Source: an uncultured Bacteroidales bacterium (GTDB lineage: Bacteria; Bacteroidota; Bacteroidia; Bacteroidales; UBA932). Taken from it: DNA of 59,761 nucleotides. The position numbers and the translations under genes were made by a program. The notes beneath the pieces are model-generated. The model saw only the letters and a program-made list of their open reading frames with translations, had not been told where the DNA came from and ran no database searches. Shown here one piece after another: positions 9,942 through 17,926 of this stretch; the stretch's first letter is position 1; each line of letters begins with the position of its first letter. The DNA is taken from positions 1 to 59,761 of the forward strand of contig CAKVCK010000021.1 of the NCBI GenBank assembly GCA_934725575.1. The letters are read 5' to 3'.

Positions 9942-10575
9942 CGTGATACAAAAGATAGTAAAATTATGCGGTTACTGTTTAACCGCCTTGACCGTTGCGT
10001 TTCTCCTTGAGGTGACCTTTGAGATCATGTATGAGAAACTCGGTAAAACGGCTGAATATAACGGAGTCTATTACTTACCAAGCATTGACACATATATGGA
10101 GATATGTTATGGCGTAAAGGACACTTGCGCTCTAATCTATTTTGAACGTGGAACCATGCCTGAACATTCAAGATGCTCAGACATCCTGCAAATCAGCAAG
10201 AGTAGGAACGGACCTTCGAAGAATCAGAAAGGCTATTGTGATCTTCAACTGTTTTTCACACAATCCAATGCTTGTTACATCTCGTGCAACGAGCAATGGC
10301 GGGAGAAATCATTGTCTTTGATCACCAATGGATTAGACAAAGAGAAGGTATTCAAAAATAAATTATCTTTTGTTCTTAAACACCCTGATTTATATAAAGA
10401 ACAAAGTTCCCTCCGAGACTCATGTAAGGTAACTATTTTCTTAAGCAATGAACTCCAGACGGCCAATGTCGCTTATAAAGGCAGTCTATATGGGGAAAAT
10501 TTGTCAACAGTCAAAGAACGAAAGACATCACGGTTCAGGTCCTTTCTGTCGAATACAGTACACGTTATTGATTAA
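9931..10575 (+). CDS. Hypothetical membrane-anchored protein, candidate immunity to the RHS toxin
   Basis: No family recognised. The chosen ATG at 9931 overlaps the RHS stop codon (ATG...TAG share 11 bp), giving 214 residues; an earlier in-frame ATG at 9871 lies inside the RHS gene. One hydrophobic segment near residues 10-35 looks like a signal anchor. The rest is polar, with several cysteines. Position directly after a polymorphic toxin, with translational overlap, is the usual place of the cognate immunity gene, so an immunity role is inferred. Codon use is AT-rich compared with the housekeeping genes. It resembles the next gene in layout (N-terminal anchor, then a YYLPS/YYIPS motif with a Tyr-Ile pair), suggesting a paralogous pair. 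Confidence 0.6.
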   Translation: MTNSVIQKIVKLCGYCLTALTVAFLLEVTFEIMYEKLGKTAEYNGVYYLPSIDTYMEICYGVKDTCALIYFERGTMPEHSRCSDILQISKSRNGPSKNQKGYCDLQLFFTQSNACYISCNEQWREKSLSLITNGLDKEKVFKNKLSFVLKHPDLYKEQSSLRDSCKVTIFLSNELQTANVAYKGSLYGENLSTVKERKTSRFRSFLSNTVHVID

Positions 10576-10596
10576 GGTAATGTTTGCATAGCTATC

Positions 10597-11340
10597 ATGA
10601 TGAAAAAGAGCAGAATAGTCAAATTGGTGTTTTTTGTTATCGCAGTCCTATATTTATTTAATAGTTGGAGCGGAAGAGAAAGCCTATACTATATTCCTTC
10701 GGAGAATCTATACATAAGCATTTGCCTATCACCCATTTCCAACAATTATTATCTATTCTTCAGTAAAGATTATATCTCAGATACAACTTTTGCGACCAAC
10801 TGGATAAAATGCAAGAATTATGGCAGGAATCAGTTTCTTACATTACAGTTTGATCCGGCTGCTCCAGACTATGTCTATAATTGGATGTACAAGAGCTTTC
10901 CAGCTCAAGGGTTCACTAGAAAGCCCCGTGGCTCGAATATCATCTATATCCAAGGCAGTGTGGATGCGATAACAAAAGTTCATAGTGAATCATTAAGATT
11001 CATGCTGTTCCATTCTGTTGAGAATTGGTCAGGGCCACAGGAATTCCCCGAATATGACATAGGGGATTATCCACTTTATGACAACCACACTTTCGAGTTG
11101 CTTATGTACGATGATAGGTCACCAAATGACACTGTTAATATTATCAAAATGACCCCAATATGGAGTAAAAGACTGACTAAAACCGGTTGGATTCGTAAAG
11201 CGTCAAGGCGAAGTTTGGAAATACGGAGAAACCACGCAGTCTCCTCCGGAGAACAGATATGGGGGAGAGCGAAAACTCGAAGAGAGAAAATTAAAAATGA
11301 TAACAGAATCCTCTGGATCACAAAAACAGATGAAAATTGA
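10597..11340 (+). CDS. Hypothetical membrane-anchored protein, second immunity candidate
   Basis: A 247-residue protein of no recognised family. It has an N-terminal hydrophobic anchor (about residues 8-24), then a polar domain beginning SLYYIPSENLYISIC, which is like YYLPSIDTYMEICY in the preceding gene. The start follows the preceding stop by 21 bp. The 3' part (FELLMYDDRSPNDTVNIIKM ... GWIRK) has a frameshifted second copy at 13179-13300. This shows that immunity-type genes here have been duplicated and displaced. The last ~45 residues are very basic and Arg/Lys-rich and have no match in the relic, so the native C-terminus may have been altered by recombination. Immunity function is inferred from context only. 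Confidence 0.55.
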   Translation: MMKKSRIVKLVFFVIAVLYLFNSWSGRESLYYIPSENLYISICLSPISNNYYLFFSKDYISDTTFATNWIKCKNYGRNQFLTLQFDPAAPDYVYNWMYKSFPAQGFTRKPRGSNIIYIQGSVDAITKVHSESLRFMLFHSVENWSGPQEFPEYDIGDYPLYDNHTFELLMYDDRSPNDTVNIIKMTPIWSKRLTKTGWIRKASRRSLEIRRNHAVSSGEQIWGRAKTRREKIKNDNRILWITKTDEN

Positions 11341-11433
11341 GGAGAAACGGAAGTTGTATTCTTATTTCCTCAAACATGGACATCTGCCCCCAGGAAACTC
11401 AATCTTCAGATAACACTTATAAAGTATAATAAA

Positions 11434-11892
11434 ATGAATATAGGAATATCAATCTCAGTGGATTTGAAGTCTGACTGCAAGTCATCATGTATTCAATATG
11501 TCTCTGATCTGCTAAAAAGCAGTTTGAAAGACAAGGATTACCATGTGATCAATCATTATTGGATATTATGCAAAGTCGTAAAAACCATACCAGGTTTTGA
11601 ACGTTTCACGGCGATTCCACGACACCGATTTGAAGAACATAGTCGCCTGCGCAATCTTGACAACACGTTCACTGATTATTATGGAGTCTATTCCTGTGGA
11701 TTCAAGATCGACAACGAGGAGTACGACCGTTTCATAGCGTCCTCGGACGAGGAGGCCACAAGGACCATAGCGCGGAAGGTTGTGGAATCCCTCTCGAACC
11801 TCGACCGCCTCTCGAAGAAGGCCGCCGGATTCGACAAGGAACGCTTCAGGTCGGATGTCATACAACTCTTCCAGGAACATGGCCTGCTTTGA
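11434..11892 (+). CDS. Imm44-like immunity protein candidate
   Basis: A 152-residue cytoplasmic protein. The overall pattern recalls the Imm44-type immunity proteins encoded beside Bacteroidetes polymorphic toxins: a short beta-rich start (MNIGISISVDL), a central YYGVYSCGFKIDNEEYDRFI, and a C-terminal helical part (IARKVVESLSNLDRLSKKA). This is recognition from memory and not certain. Composition is split: the first half is AT-rich like its neighbours, while the second half from about 11700 is GC-rich (tcctcggacgaggaggcc), suggesting a mosaic gene. It sits in the immunity array after the RHS gene and probably protects against a present or former C-terminal toxin. Confidence 0.55.
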   Translation: MNIGISISVDLKSDCKSSCIQYVSDLLKSSLKDKDYHVINHYWILCKVVKTIPGFERFTAIPRHRFEEHSRLRNLDNTFTDYYGVYSCGFKIDNEEYDRFIASSDEEATRTIARKVVESLSNLDRLSKKAAGFDKERFRSDVIQLFQEHGLL

Positions 11893-11988
11893 TGCGCCTC
11901 ATAACATAAAAGGTATGACAGAAACCTATACAGTATTAAAATCAATGATATTAAAAGCCAGAAAAGAAACATTTAACAATCTAACGAA

Positions 11989-12477
11989 ATGAAGGGTTAT
12001 ATCTTGATAATGCTAATGATGATGTGTCAATTACATACGACAAAGGACATAAAACTGCATATCGAATCATATTCTTATGTTAACTACTTCAGCGGTGAAA
12101 AAATCACTTTTACGGAGTACCTCATAACGAATAAATCCGAAGAGCCGTACTTCACATGGGTTGATTTTAGTAATCATAATACAACGGTAAGAGAGAAGAT
12201 CTATAGATACTTTTTTGCCTCCCATGACGACTTGAATCTTGCGGCATTGATGACTGATAATGTCGTGCGAACTAGCAGGGAAGTGACCATAGGGAAAACA
12301 TTCATAAAACGATTGGAGCCAGGCGAATCTTTCAAATATATTGTAGCAAAAGATAAAGACAACGATGATTTTAGTAAGAACATTATTGTCGAAAAAGTCT
12401 CGTATGTCAGTAAGATAATAGGCTTTAATGTACCGGAATCTTTTGAATATGACAAAACTGAATTAATTGTTTTCTGA
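11989..12477 (+). CDS. Hypothetical secreted protein in the RHS accessory array
   Basis: A 162-residue protein without a recognised family. It has a short hydrophobic N-terminus (residues 4-16) that may act as a signal sequence or anchor. A likely beta-sandwich follows (IKLHIESYSYVNYFSGEKITFTEYLITN), then an ELxPGESFKY-like turn (RLEPGESFKYIV) reminiscent of small Ig-like periplasmic folds. It is AT-rich, like the rest of the array. It starts about 97 bp after the preceding gene. A role as periplasmic immunity protein is plausible from position but unproven. Confidence 0.5.
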   Translation: MKGYILIMLMMMCQLHTTKDIKLHIESYSYVNYFSGEKITFTEYLITNKSEEPYFTWVDFSNHNTTVREKIYRYFFASHDDLNLAALMTDNVVRTSREVTIGKTFIKRLEPGESFKYIVAKDKDNDDFSKNIIVEKVSYVSKIIGFNVPESFEYDKTELIVF

Positions 12478-12561
12478 TAATGAACCCTCAAGGTTGATAA
12501 ATAGAAAAGGCGAGAGCGTTGTATTACCTAACGTCCATTATACTCCAATAAAGAAACGAAA

Positions 12562-13176
12562 ATGAACTATTTCAGAATATTAATAACGTCTCTGTTTTGT
12601 GCGTTGATTCTTCCTGCTAACGCGCAAGACAAGGATTGTTTTGCTGATCTTGAGAATGAATTGTCATACATACTGAAAAAAAACTCCAAATCCTCAAGAA
12701 TATTAAAGATAGGATCAAAATCGTCAAGAATACCGAGAAAAGTTGTTAGATGGAATAGGGAAAAGATTTGCAAGCAATTTAATATGATATTTGCCAATAT
12801 GTGCCAGTCTGATTTTATATCAAGTGACACAATCATTGTCGTAAGAAAGTCCCAAGAGTACCTATATCTAGGGGAAGACAAGGCATTCTTTGCGGTAAAA
12901 TGTCTGCCGAATCAACGGCTTTATCGATTCATAATAATCAATACTGCGAAAAAAGATACTATTATAAATAAAGATATCAATAGCTTTGACAGATTTAGTT
13001 GTATAATCAATCTTGCCTTGAAAGACAGTTCAGAATTGTTTAATAAAAATAATTTCGGGACGGTATTCACTGATGATCTATATCTGTACTCTATTTGTAT
13101 GATAATAAGAAGAGACGACCTCTTTCACATAAATTATTATAGAACACTTGGCCAAGAGATATTCTATTCACAATAA
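12562..13176 (+). CDS. Hypothetical secreted protein with a short internal duplication
   Basis: A 204-residue protein with a clear signal peptide (MNYFRILITSLFCALILPANAQ, cleaved near residue 22). No family was recognised. Residues ~42-60 contain a near-perfect duplication (SKSSRILKIG, then SKSSRIPRK) visible in the DNA as repeated tcaaaatc(g)tcaagaat segments. The mature part is basic and AT-rich in codons. It is the last intact gene before the immunity relic and displaced RHS tip. It is probably part of the immunity/accessory array, which is an inference from position only. Confidence 0.5.
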   Translation: MNYFRILITSLFCALILPANAQDKDCFADLENELSYILKKNSKSSRILKIGSKSSRIPRKVVRWNREKICKQFNMIFANMCQSDFISSDTIIVVRKSQEYLYLGEDKAFFAVKCLPNQRLYRFIIINTAKKDTIINKDINSFDRFSCIINLALKDSSELFNKNNFGTVFTDDLYLYSICMIIRRDDLFHINYYRTLGQEIFYSQ

Positions 13177-13178
13177 TC

Positions 13179-13300
13179 CAAATTTCGAATTACTTATGTA
13201 CGATGACAGGTCACAAATGACACTATTAATATTATCAAAATGGCCCCAATATGGAGTAAAAGGTTGTCTAAAATAGGTTGGATCCGTAAAGTTTCTCGAA
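13179..13300 (+). pseudogene. Relic of the immunity-like gene at 10597-11340 (3' part)
   Basis: This stretch aligns with 11087-11210 over about 120 bp at high identity (shared ctatgtacgatga-type runs and ccccaatatggagtaaaag). It has lost one base in ggtcacaaatg compared with ggtcaccaaatg, which breaks the frame. It directly precedes the displaced RHS tip, as expected for a toxin-immunity cassette pushed downstream by a newer one. Confidence 0.75.
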
Positions 13301-14128
13301 ATGAATGGAATAATTAGAAACAACTATCCTCGTGGTCGAAGCTGTGTCAGCAGGACAACGACGAGCCTTTCGGCGAACGGTGGGTTTACCGCCTACAACA
13401 CAGCCGGTTACACGTATGGCGATATCGGAAGGCTTGGCTTGAATCTCAGTTACAATCATCTGAACCTTGTAAGTGAAGTCGGTGACGCTTCCGGAACCCT
13501 GGTCCACTACTCTTATCTTACTGACGGCAAAAAACTCTCCTCCGGAAGAACGGACGGTTCAGGAACCGTGTACAGAGGGCCGTTTGTCTATTCAAAGGAC
13601 GAGAATGGCGGCCTCAGCCTTGACTGCGTCATCACAGACGGAGGCCGAATCGCCGCCAAAAGGGACGCGTCCGGGGCTGTCACGGCCTATCACGCTCTCC
13701 ACCACCTGACCGACCACCTCGGCAGTGTCCGAGCCGTTGTTGACGGCGACACCGGTGCGGTCATCGAAACGAATGATTACTACCCGTTCGGCAAGCGGAT
13801 TCCGGTCACAAGTCCGGTCGCTTCGACTGGATCAGCGACCGGTCCGAACCGTTGGTACTTCTCCGGCAAGGAGTCACAGTCCTTCCTCAGTGCCGACATC
13901 CCGTTCCTAGACTTCGGCGCAAGGATGTACGACCCGACTATTGCCCGCTGGATTACCTCTGACCCGTTAGGCGAAAAGAATCTTTTAAATTCTACATATT
14001 CATATTGTAGTGGCAATCCTATATGTATTGTAGATCCATTCGGGAAAGATGAATGGGATATAAATAAAGAAGGAAGGATCATTGCGTATAGGCGAAACAA
14101 GGACAGTGACGTTATTTTAGCATATTGA
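13301..14128 (+). pseudogene. Displaced RHS tip (orphan core plus truncated C-terminal domain)
   Basis: From about 13338 this frame is homologous to the end of the large RHS protein. It keeps the core hallmarks (LTDHLGSVRAVVD, DYYPFGKRI, DFGARMYDPTIARW, DPFG) but ends only ~24 residues after DPFG with another C-terminus (KDEWDINKEGRI). That start recalls a Bacteroidetes RHS toxin family but is too short to be a complete toxin. Relative to the full gene about 455 bp are missing between GDIGRL (13430) and GLNLSYN; both edges carry an aggct microhomology, pointing to internal deletion. There is no signal peptide or own start region, so it is best seen as a silent cassette that could recombine into the parent gene. 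An REP-like unit lies in frame at 13816-13840. Confidence 0.8.
13816..13840 (+). repeat. REP-like palindromic unit in the displaced RHS tip
   Basis: GGTCGC...GCGACC arms around TTCGACTGGATCA. It is read in frame (SPVASTGSATGP). It occupies the same linker as the unit at 9029-9053 but lies in the opposite orientation. Confidence 0.6.
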
Positions 14129-14130
14129 AT

Positions 14131-14897
14131 ATGAAGTATTTATTGCTTATTTTTATGATTATGACTTGCTTGCGTCCTTTTTGTTATGAGCGGATGACCA
14201 ATTTAACCAAAGCGGTTGTAATGTTACTTGTAAATGGCGACAATGAGCAAAAGACAATTTCAGGAAATGTTTTCCTATCTTCCTGATCGGATTCAAGTCA
14301 TTATTATCTAAATGTGCAGTTTTGTGAGGAAAATTCCGGAAGTTCAGGTGGTAATGGACGGATATCTGTAAAATACTTGACATCAGAACGTAATCCTTTT
14401 TTTAAGGCGACTAAGTGTACATCAGCTCCTGATGAGGATGATTTGAAATCCATTCAAATATGTCTTAATAAGGATAAAACATTTTGTCCAATGTTCAGCT
14501 ATTATATTACACATCGGAAGACATTTCTCCACTATATGGACTTGTTAAATCTCAGAAGATCAAGACAAACGTATCAGATTCCGATCTTAATTATATTTAT
14601 CCAGCTTATCTCGTTGAAACGCCATCGATGTTTAAGTCCGGATTGGATAGTTTGCAAACTATTATTCAGAAAAACATTAAAACAACATCGAAGGTTCATA
14701 GGAGAGTATTGGTAAACCTTATTGTCGATCAAAATGGCAATGCGACAATTGCCGGAATAGAGAAAAGCTCTGGAGATATATCTACCGATACGCGCGCATT
14801 ATCAATAGCTGAAATGGTGGCAAAAGAAGATTTTGTCCCAGCGGTACATAGGGGAGTAGTAGTCAGGTCGTATTATACACTTGTTTTAAGATTATGA
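14131..14897 (+). pseudogene. Broken secreted protein with a TonB C-terminal-like domain
   Basis: The reading frame opens with a signal-peptide-like start (MKYLLLIFMIMTCL) 2 bp after the displaced RHS tip. It meets an in-frame TGA at 14284-14286, resumes in the same frame (YYLNVQFCEENSGSSGG) and shifts frame near 14480. The last frame ends in a recognisable TonB C-terminal-type fold: RRVLVNLIVDQNGNATIAGI, a helix with ALSIAEMV, then FVPAVHRGVVVRSYYTLVLRL. Two lesions (nonsense and frameshift) make it a pseudogene. Its place right after a truncated toxin suggests a decayed immunity or effector partner of that cassette. The TonB-like fold is also found in stand-alone secreted proteins of Bacteroidetes, so energy coupling need not be implied. 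Confidence 0.6.
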
Positions 14898-15022
14898 TCT
14901 TATTGCCGATGATGCTTTATTGTCAAAGACTACCAGGCGCTTTATATCCCCTCAAAAAGAATTAAAACCATATTCTGAGATTTTGATTATATTTGTTATT
15001 ATTTAAGGTAAATTGAACGATT

Positions 15023-15325
15023 ATGGGCTTTTTTACTTTTCCTGGGGAACAGGAGCATAGGAGATTCAACTATAAGCCACTCTACTACGATAAGGAGGAG
15101 GAAGAGCGCCGGCAGAAGTTCGGAAAGGTTGACGGCACTTTTGAGAAAGAAAAGGAGAAAGGTGAATATGTGCCTGGTTCCTACATCCGTGGATCACTGC
15201 GTGAAGGCAATTATGCGAGAAGGACTACCGTGGCCACCAAGGCGCAGAAAATCATTGGGATAGTCGGATTGATCCTGCTCGCTGTGGTCCTGATTTATTT
15301 CACGAAATTCTACTCGCTGCTTTAG
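15023..15325 (+). CDS. Small conserved-type membrane protein upstream of mutL
   Basis: A 100-residue protein. It has an acidic/basic N-terminal half rich in charged residues (YYDKEEEERRQKF, FEKEKEKGEYVPGSYIRG) and one C-terminal transmembrane helix (about residues 78-97, IIGIVGLILLAVVLIYF). No enzymatic motif is visible. Its stop codon is separated from the mutL ATG by a single base, so the two are co-transcribed and probably translationally coupled. Similar small proteins precede mutL in other Bacteroidales, to my knowledge, without an assigned function. Membrane topology would place the charged part in the cytoplasm. Confidence 0.7.
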   Translation: MGFFTFPGEQEHRRFNYKPLYYDKEEEERRQKFGKVDGTFEKEKEKGEYVPGSYIRGSLREGNYARRTTVATKAQKIIGIVGLILLAVVLIYFTKFYSLL

Positions 15326-15326
15326 G

Positions 15327-17198
15327 ATGGAACTCAGGATACTGCCTGGAAACATAGCGAATATGATCGCTGCGGGAGAGGTCGTGCAAAGGCCGGCTTC
15401 CGTGGTGAAGGAACTTGTGGAGAATGCCGTGGACGCGGGGGCGGAGCAGATCTCGGTGATAATCAAGGACTCGGGACGGACTCTTATTCAGGTCATCGAT
15501 AACGGGAAGGGGATGAATCCGGACGATGCCGTGCTCTGTTTCGAGAGGCACGCTACATCGAAGATCGCGACCGCTGAGGACCTGGAGGACATCACGACCT
15601 TCGGATTCAGGGGCGAGGCGTTGGCTTCGATAGCGGCCGTGGCTGAGGTGACGCTGAAGACCCGAACGGAGGATGAGGAGGTTGGCTGCCAGGTCGAGTT
15701 CGCGGCGTCAGTCCACAATTCCACGACAGAGATCGCCGCTCCGAAAGGGACAAACATAGCTGTCAGAAATCTTTTCTACAATGTGCCGGCCAGAAGGAAA
15801 TTCCTGAAGTCGGACAATGTGGAGTTCAAGCATATTGTCGAGGAGTTCACGAAAGTGGCTCTGACAAGGCCGGAGATAGGGTTTTCGCTCAGTCACAACG
15901 GGAAAGACATTTTCGTTCTCAAGTCGGCGAAATCCCTGAAATACAGGATTATGGATCTGCTCGGAGCATCAGTCACGGGAGACGTGGTGGATGTCAGTGC
16001 GGACACTTCCGTGGTAAGACTGAGGGGGTTCGTAGGCAGGCCGGACACGGCGAAGAAGACGCTGGGCAACCAGTTTTTCTTTGTCAACGGAAGGTATTTC
16101 CGGAGCCCGTACCTGCACAAGGCCGTAATGAAGGCTTACGAGGGGATGGTCGCGGACGGAGTCACTCCATCCTATTTCATCTATCTGGAAGTGGATCCGC
16201 ACAGCGTGGACGTGAACATCAGCCCGACTAAGTCGGAGGTGAAGTTCGAGGACGACTCGTTCATATTCCAAGTTGTCTATGCTTCGGTGAAAGAGACATT
16301 GGGGAGAAATTCATTTGCAGGGGGGATTGACTTTTCCAATCCGGAGGCCAATGATATGCCGGTGCTGGGGTCACATTTCACTGAATATCAGCCGGAATCG
16401 ATTCCGCAGGTAGCTGTGGACAGCGGGTATAATCCGTTTGATCCGGTCACTTCGGCAGGATCTGCGACTGGTGAATATGGTGCCGTAGGTGGGGGCGCTT
16501 CGACAGGCTCGGCGGCCGGATTCGGCGGCCCGACGGACAGAGGATATGGATCAGCGGCAGGAAATGAAAGATTCGGGCAATATGTGGACCGGCGGGAAGA
16601 TTATGGCAAACTTTTCGAAGAGAACACGATGCCGGTCACACAGACCATCATCCTCGGCGGGAAATATATCGTAGCCCCGGCAAAGGACAGCCTGATGATC
16701 GTGAACGTCAGAAGGGCCAGAGAGAGAATCCTTTACGACAGGGCGTTGGCCGCCCTCACAAAGAACGAGCACGTCACGCAGGCTAATATGTTCCCGGTGA
16801 AGGTCGAGGTCGGAGCCGCGAACAGAGCCGTGTTCGACGAAAAGGCCGAACTGCTCGCCAGGCTCGGATTCGACATCTCACCATTCGGGACGGACACGAT
16901 TGTGGTCAACGGGGTTCCGGAAGGATATTCGTGCGAGGCGGGAAAGATCCAGACGATGGTCTCTGACCTGCTGCTGATCCTCTCGGATGATAGTTCCTCG
17001 CTGCCTGGAGTGATGGAAGCGGCTATGGCTGAGAAGATTGCCCTTCTGGGAGCGTCAAGCTGCGACCCTCTGACATCCCCGATGGAAGCGAGACACCTGC
17101 TGGACGCATTGCTATCCAGCGGCAATCCCGAACTGACCGGCAACGGTAAAAGGATCATTGCGATAATGACCACCCCGCAAGTGGAAAAGTTATTTTAA
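15327..17198 (+). CDS. mutL: DNA mismatch repair protein MutL
   Basis: A 623-residue GHKL ATPase that links MutS mismatch recognition to strand incision. The N-terminal ATPase motifs are intact: ELVENAVDAGA (about 31-41), DNGKGM (about 59-64), GFRGEAL (about 94-100). A low-complexity Gly/Ser/Ala linker (about 350-420) holds two REP-like palindromes read as SAGSATG and GASTGSAAG. In the C-terminal dimerisation domain, the usual endonuclease motif DQH-A-HERILYE is replaced here by NVRRARERILYD (about 459-470), so metal-dependent nicking may be absent. The ending NPELTGNGKRI is typical. It is preceded by a coupled small gene and followed 21 bp later by a rhomboid gene, a common Bacteroidales order. 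Confidence 0.95.
   Translation: MELRILPGNIANMIAAGEVVQRPASVVKELVENAVDAGAEQISVIIKDSGRTLIQVIDNGKGMNPDDAVLCFERHATSKIATAEDLEDITTFGFRGEALASIAAVAEVTLKTRTEDEEVGCQVEFAASVHNSTTEIAAPKGTNIAVRNLFYNVPARRKFLKSDNVEFKHIVEEFTKVALTRPEIGFSLSHNGKDIFVLKSAKSLKYRIMDLLGASVTGDVVDVSADTSVVRLRGFVGRPDTAKKTLGNQFFFVNGRYFRSPYLHKAVMKAYEGMVADGVTPSYFIYLEVDPHSVDVNISPTKSEVKFEDDSFIFQVVYASVKETLGRNSFAGGIDFSNPEANDMPVLGSHFTEYQPESIPQVAVDSGYNPFDPVTSAGSATGEYGAVGGGASTGSAAGFGGPTDRGYGSAAGNERFGQYVDRREDYGKLFEENTMPVTQTIILGGKYIVAPAKDSLMIVNVRRARERILYDRALAALTKNEHVTQANMFPVKVEVGAANRAVFDEKAELLARLGFDISPFGTDTIVVNGVPEGYSCEAGKIQTMVSDLLLILSDDSSSLPGVMEAAMAEKIALLGASSCDPLTSPMEARHLLDALLSSGNPELTGNGKRIIAIMTTPQVEKLF
16445..16517 (+). repeat. Two REP-like palindromic units inside the mutL linker
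   Basis: Two related units, 16445-16471 (GGTCACTTCGGCAGGATCTG...) and 16494-16517 (GGCGCTTCGACAGGCTCGGC...), lie in the same orientation and are translated in frame. Both match the core TTCGACAGGCTCAGCGACC of the other copies with a few changes. Confidence 0.55.
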
Positions 17199-17219
17199 TT
17201 TTTTGAATATTAAAGGATT

Positions 17220-17912
17220 ATGCCCTACTATTACGACGACAGGCAATCAGGCATAGGCGGATTCCTCAACAGGTTCCCGCCGGTCACAAGGAATATTCTG
17301 CTGATCAACATCGTGATGTACATCGCCACGGTGATCAACCAGGAATTTATGGTCAGGACATTCGCAATGTTCTACCCTGCCTCTCCGTTCTTCCGCATCT
17401 GGCAGCCAGTCACTTACCTGTTTATGCACGGAGGCTTCTGGCACTTGTTCTTCAATATGTTCTGCCTCCTTATGTTCGGTTCCGCATTGGAAAGGACGAT
17501 CGGGTCAAAGAAATATCTCATCTTCTATTTCGTGGCCGGACTTGGAGCTGTGCTGACCCACACCGTCGTGGAATATTTCCAGATGGAGGCAATGGCATCA
17601 GCCAATTCCGGAATCCTCTCCGCCGGACAAATCAACCTTCTGCGCACTCCGACGCTCGGAGCCTCGGGAGCGATCTACGGAATCCAAATCGGCTACGCTA
17701 TGCTTTACCCGAATGACATCTGGACGCTCATATTCCCGCCTATTTCGTTAAAAGCCAAGTGGTTTGTCTTGATATTCATTGCCATCGAACTCTTCACCGG
17801 CGTGACGGGAACAATGGACGGTGTGGCGCATTTCGCACATCTTGGCGGAATGCTGTTCGGATTCCTGTTGCTTCTCTACTGGAAGAAATCCGGAAAACTC
17901 TGGCAAAGGTGA
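17220..17912 (+). CDS. Rhomboid family intramembrane serine protease
   Basis: A 230-residue polytopic inner-membrane protein with about six transmembrane segments. It has the rhomboid catalytic dyad: serine in TLGASGAIYG (about residue 154) and histidine in VAHFAHLGGMLFG (about residue 206). The L1-loop signature (FMHGGFWHLFFNMFCLLMFG) is present, including the HxxFN stretch. Rhomboids cleave transmembrane substrates within the bilayer; the substrate here is unknown. It follows mutL by 21 bp and precedes the exonuclease-family gene by 14 bp, so all appear to be one operon. Size and motifs are normal for bacterial rhomboids. Confidence 0.93.
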   Translation: MPYYYDDRQSGIGGFLNRFPPVTRNILLINIVMYIATVINQEFMVRTFAMFYPASPFFRIWQPVTYLFMHGGFWHLFFNMFCLLMFGSALERTIGSKKYLIFYFVAGLGAVLTHTVVEYFQMEAMASANSGILSAGQINLLRTPTLGASGAIYGIQIGYAMLYPNDIWTLIFPPISLKAKWFVLIFIAIELFTGVTGTMDGVAHFAHLGGMLFGFLLLLYWKKSGKLWQR

Positions 17913-17926
17913 CAATCTAATCGGTT

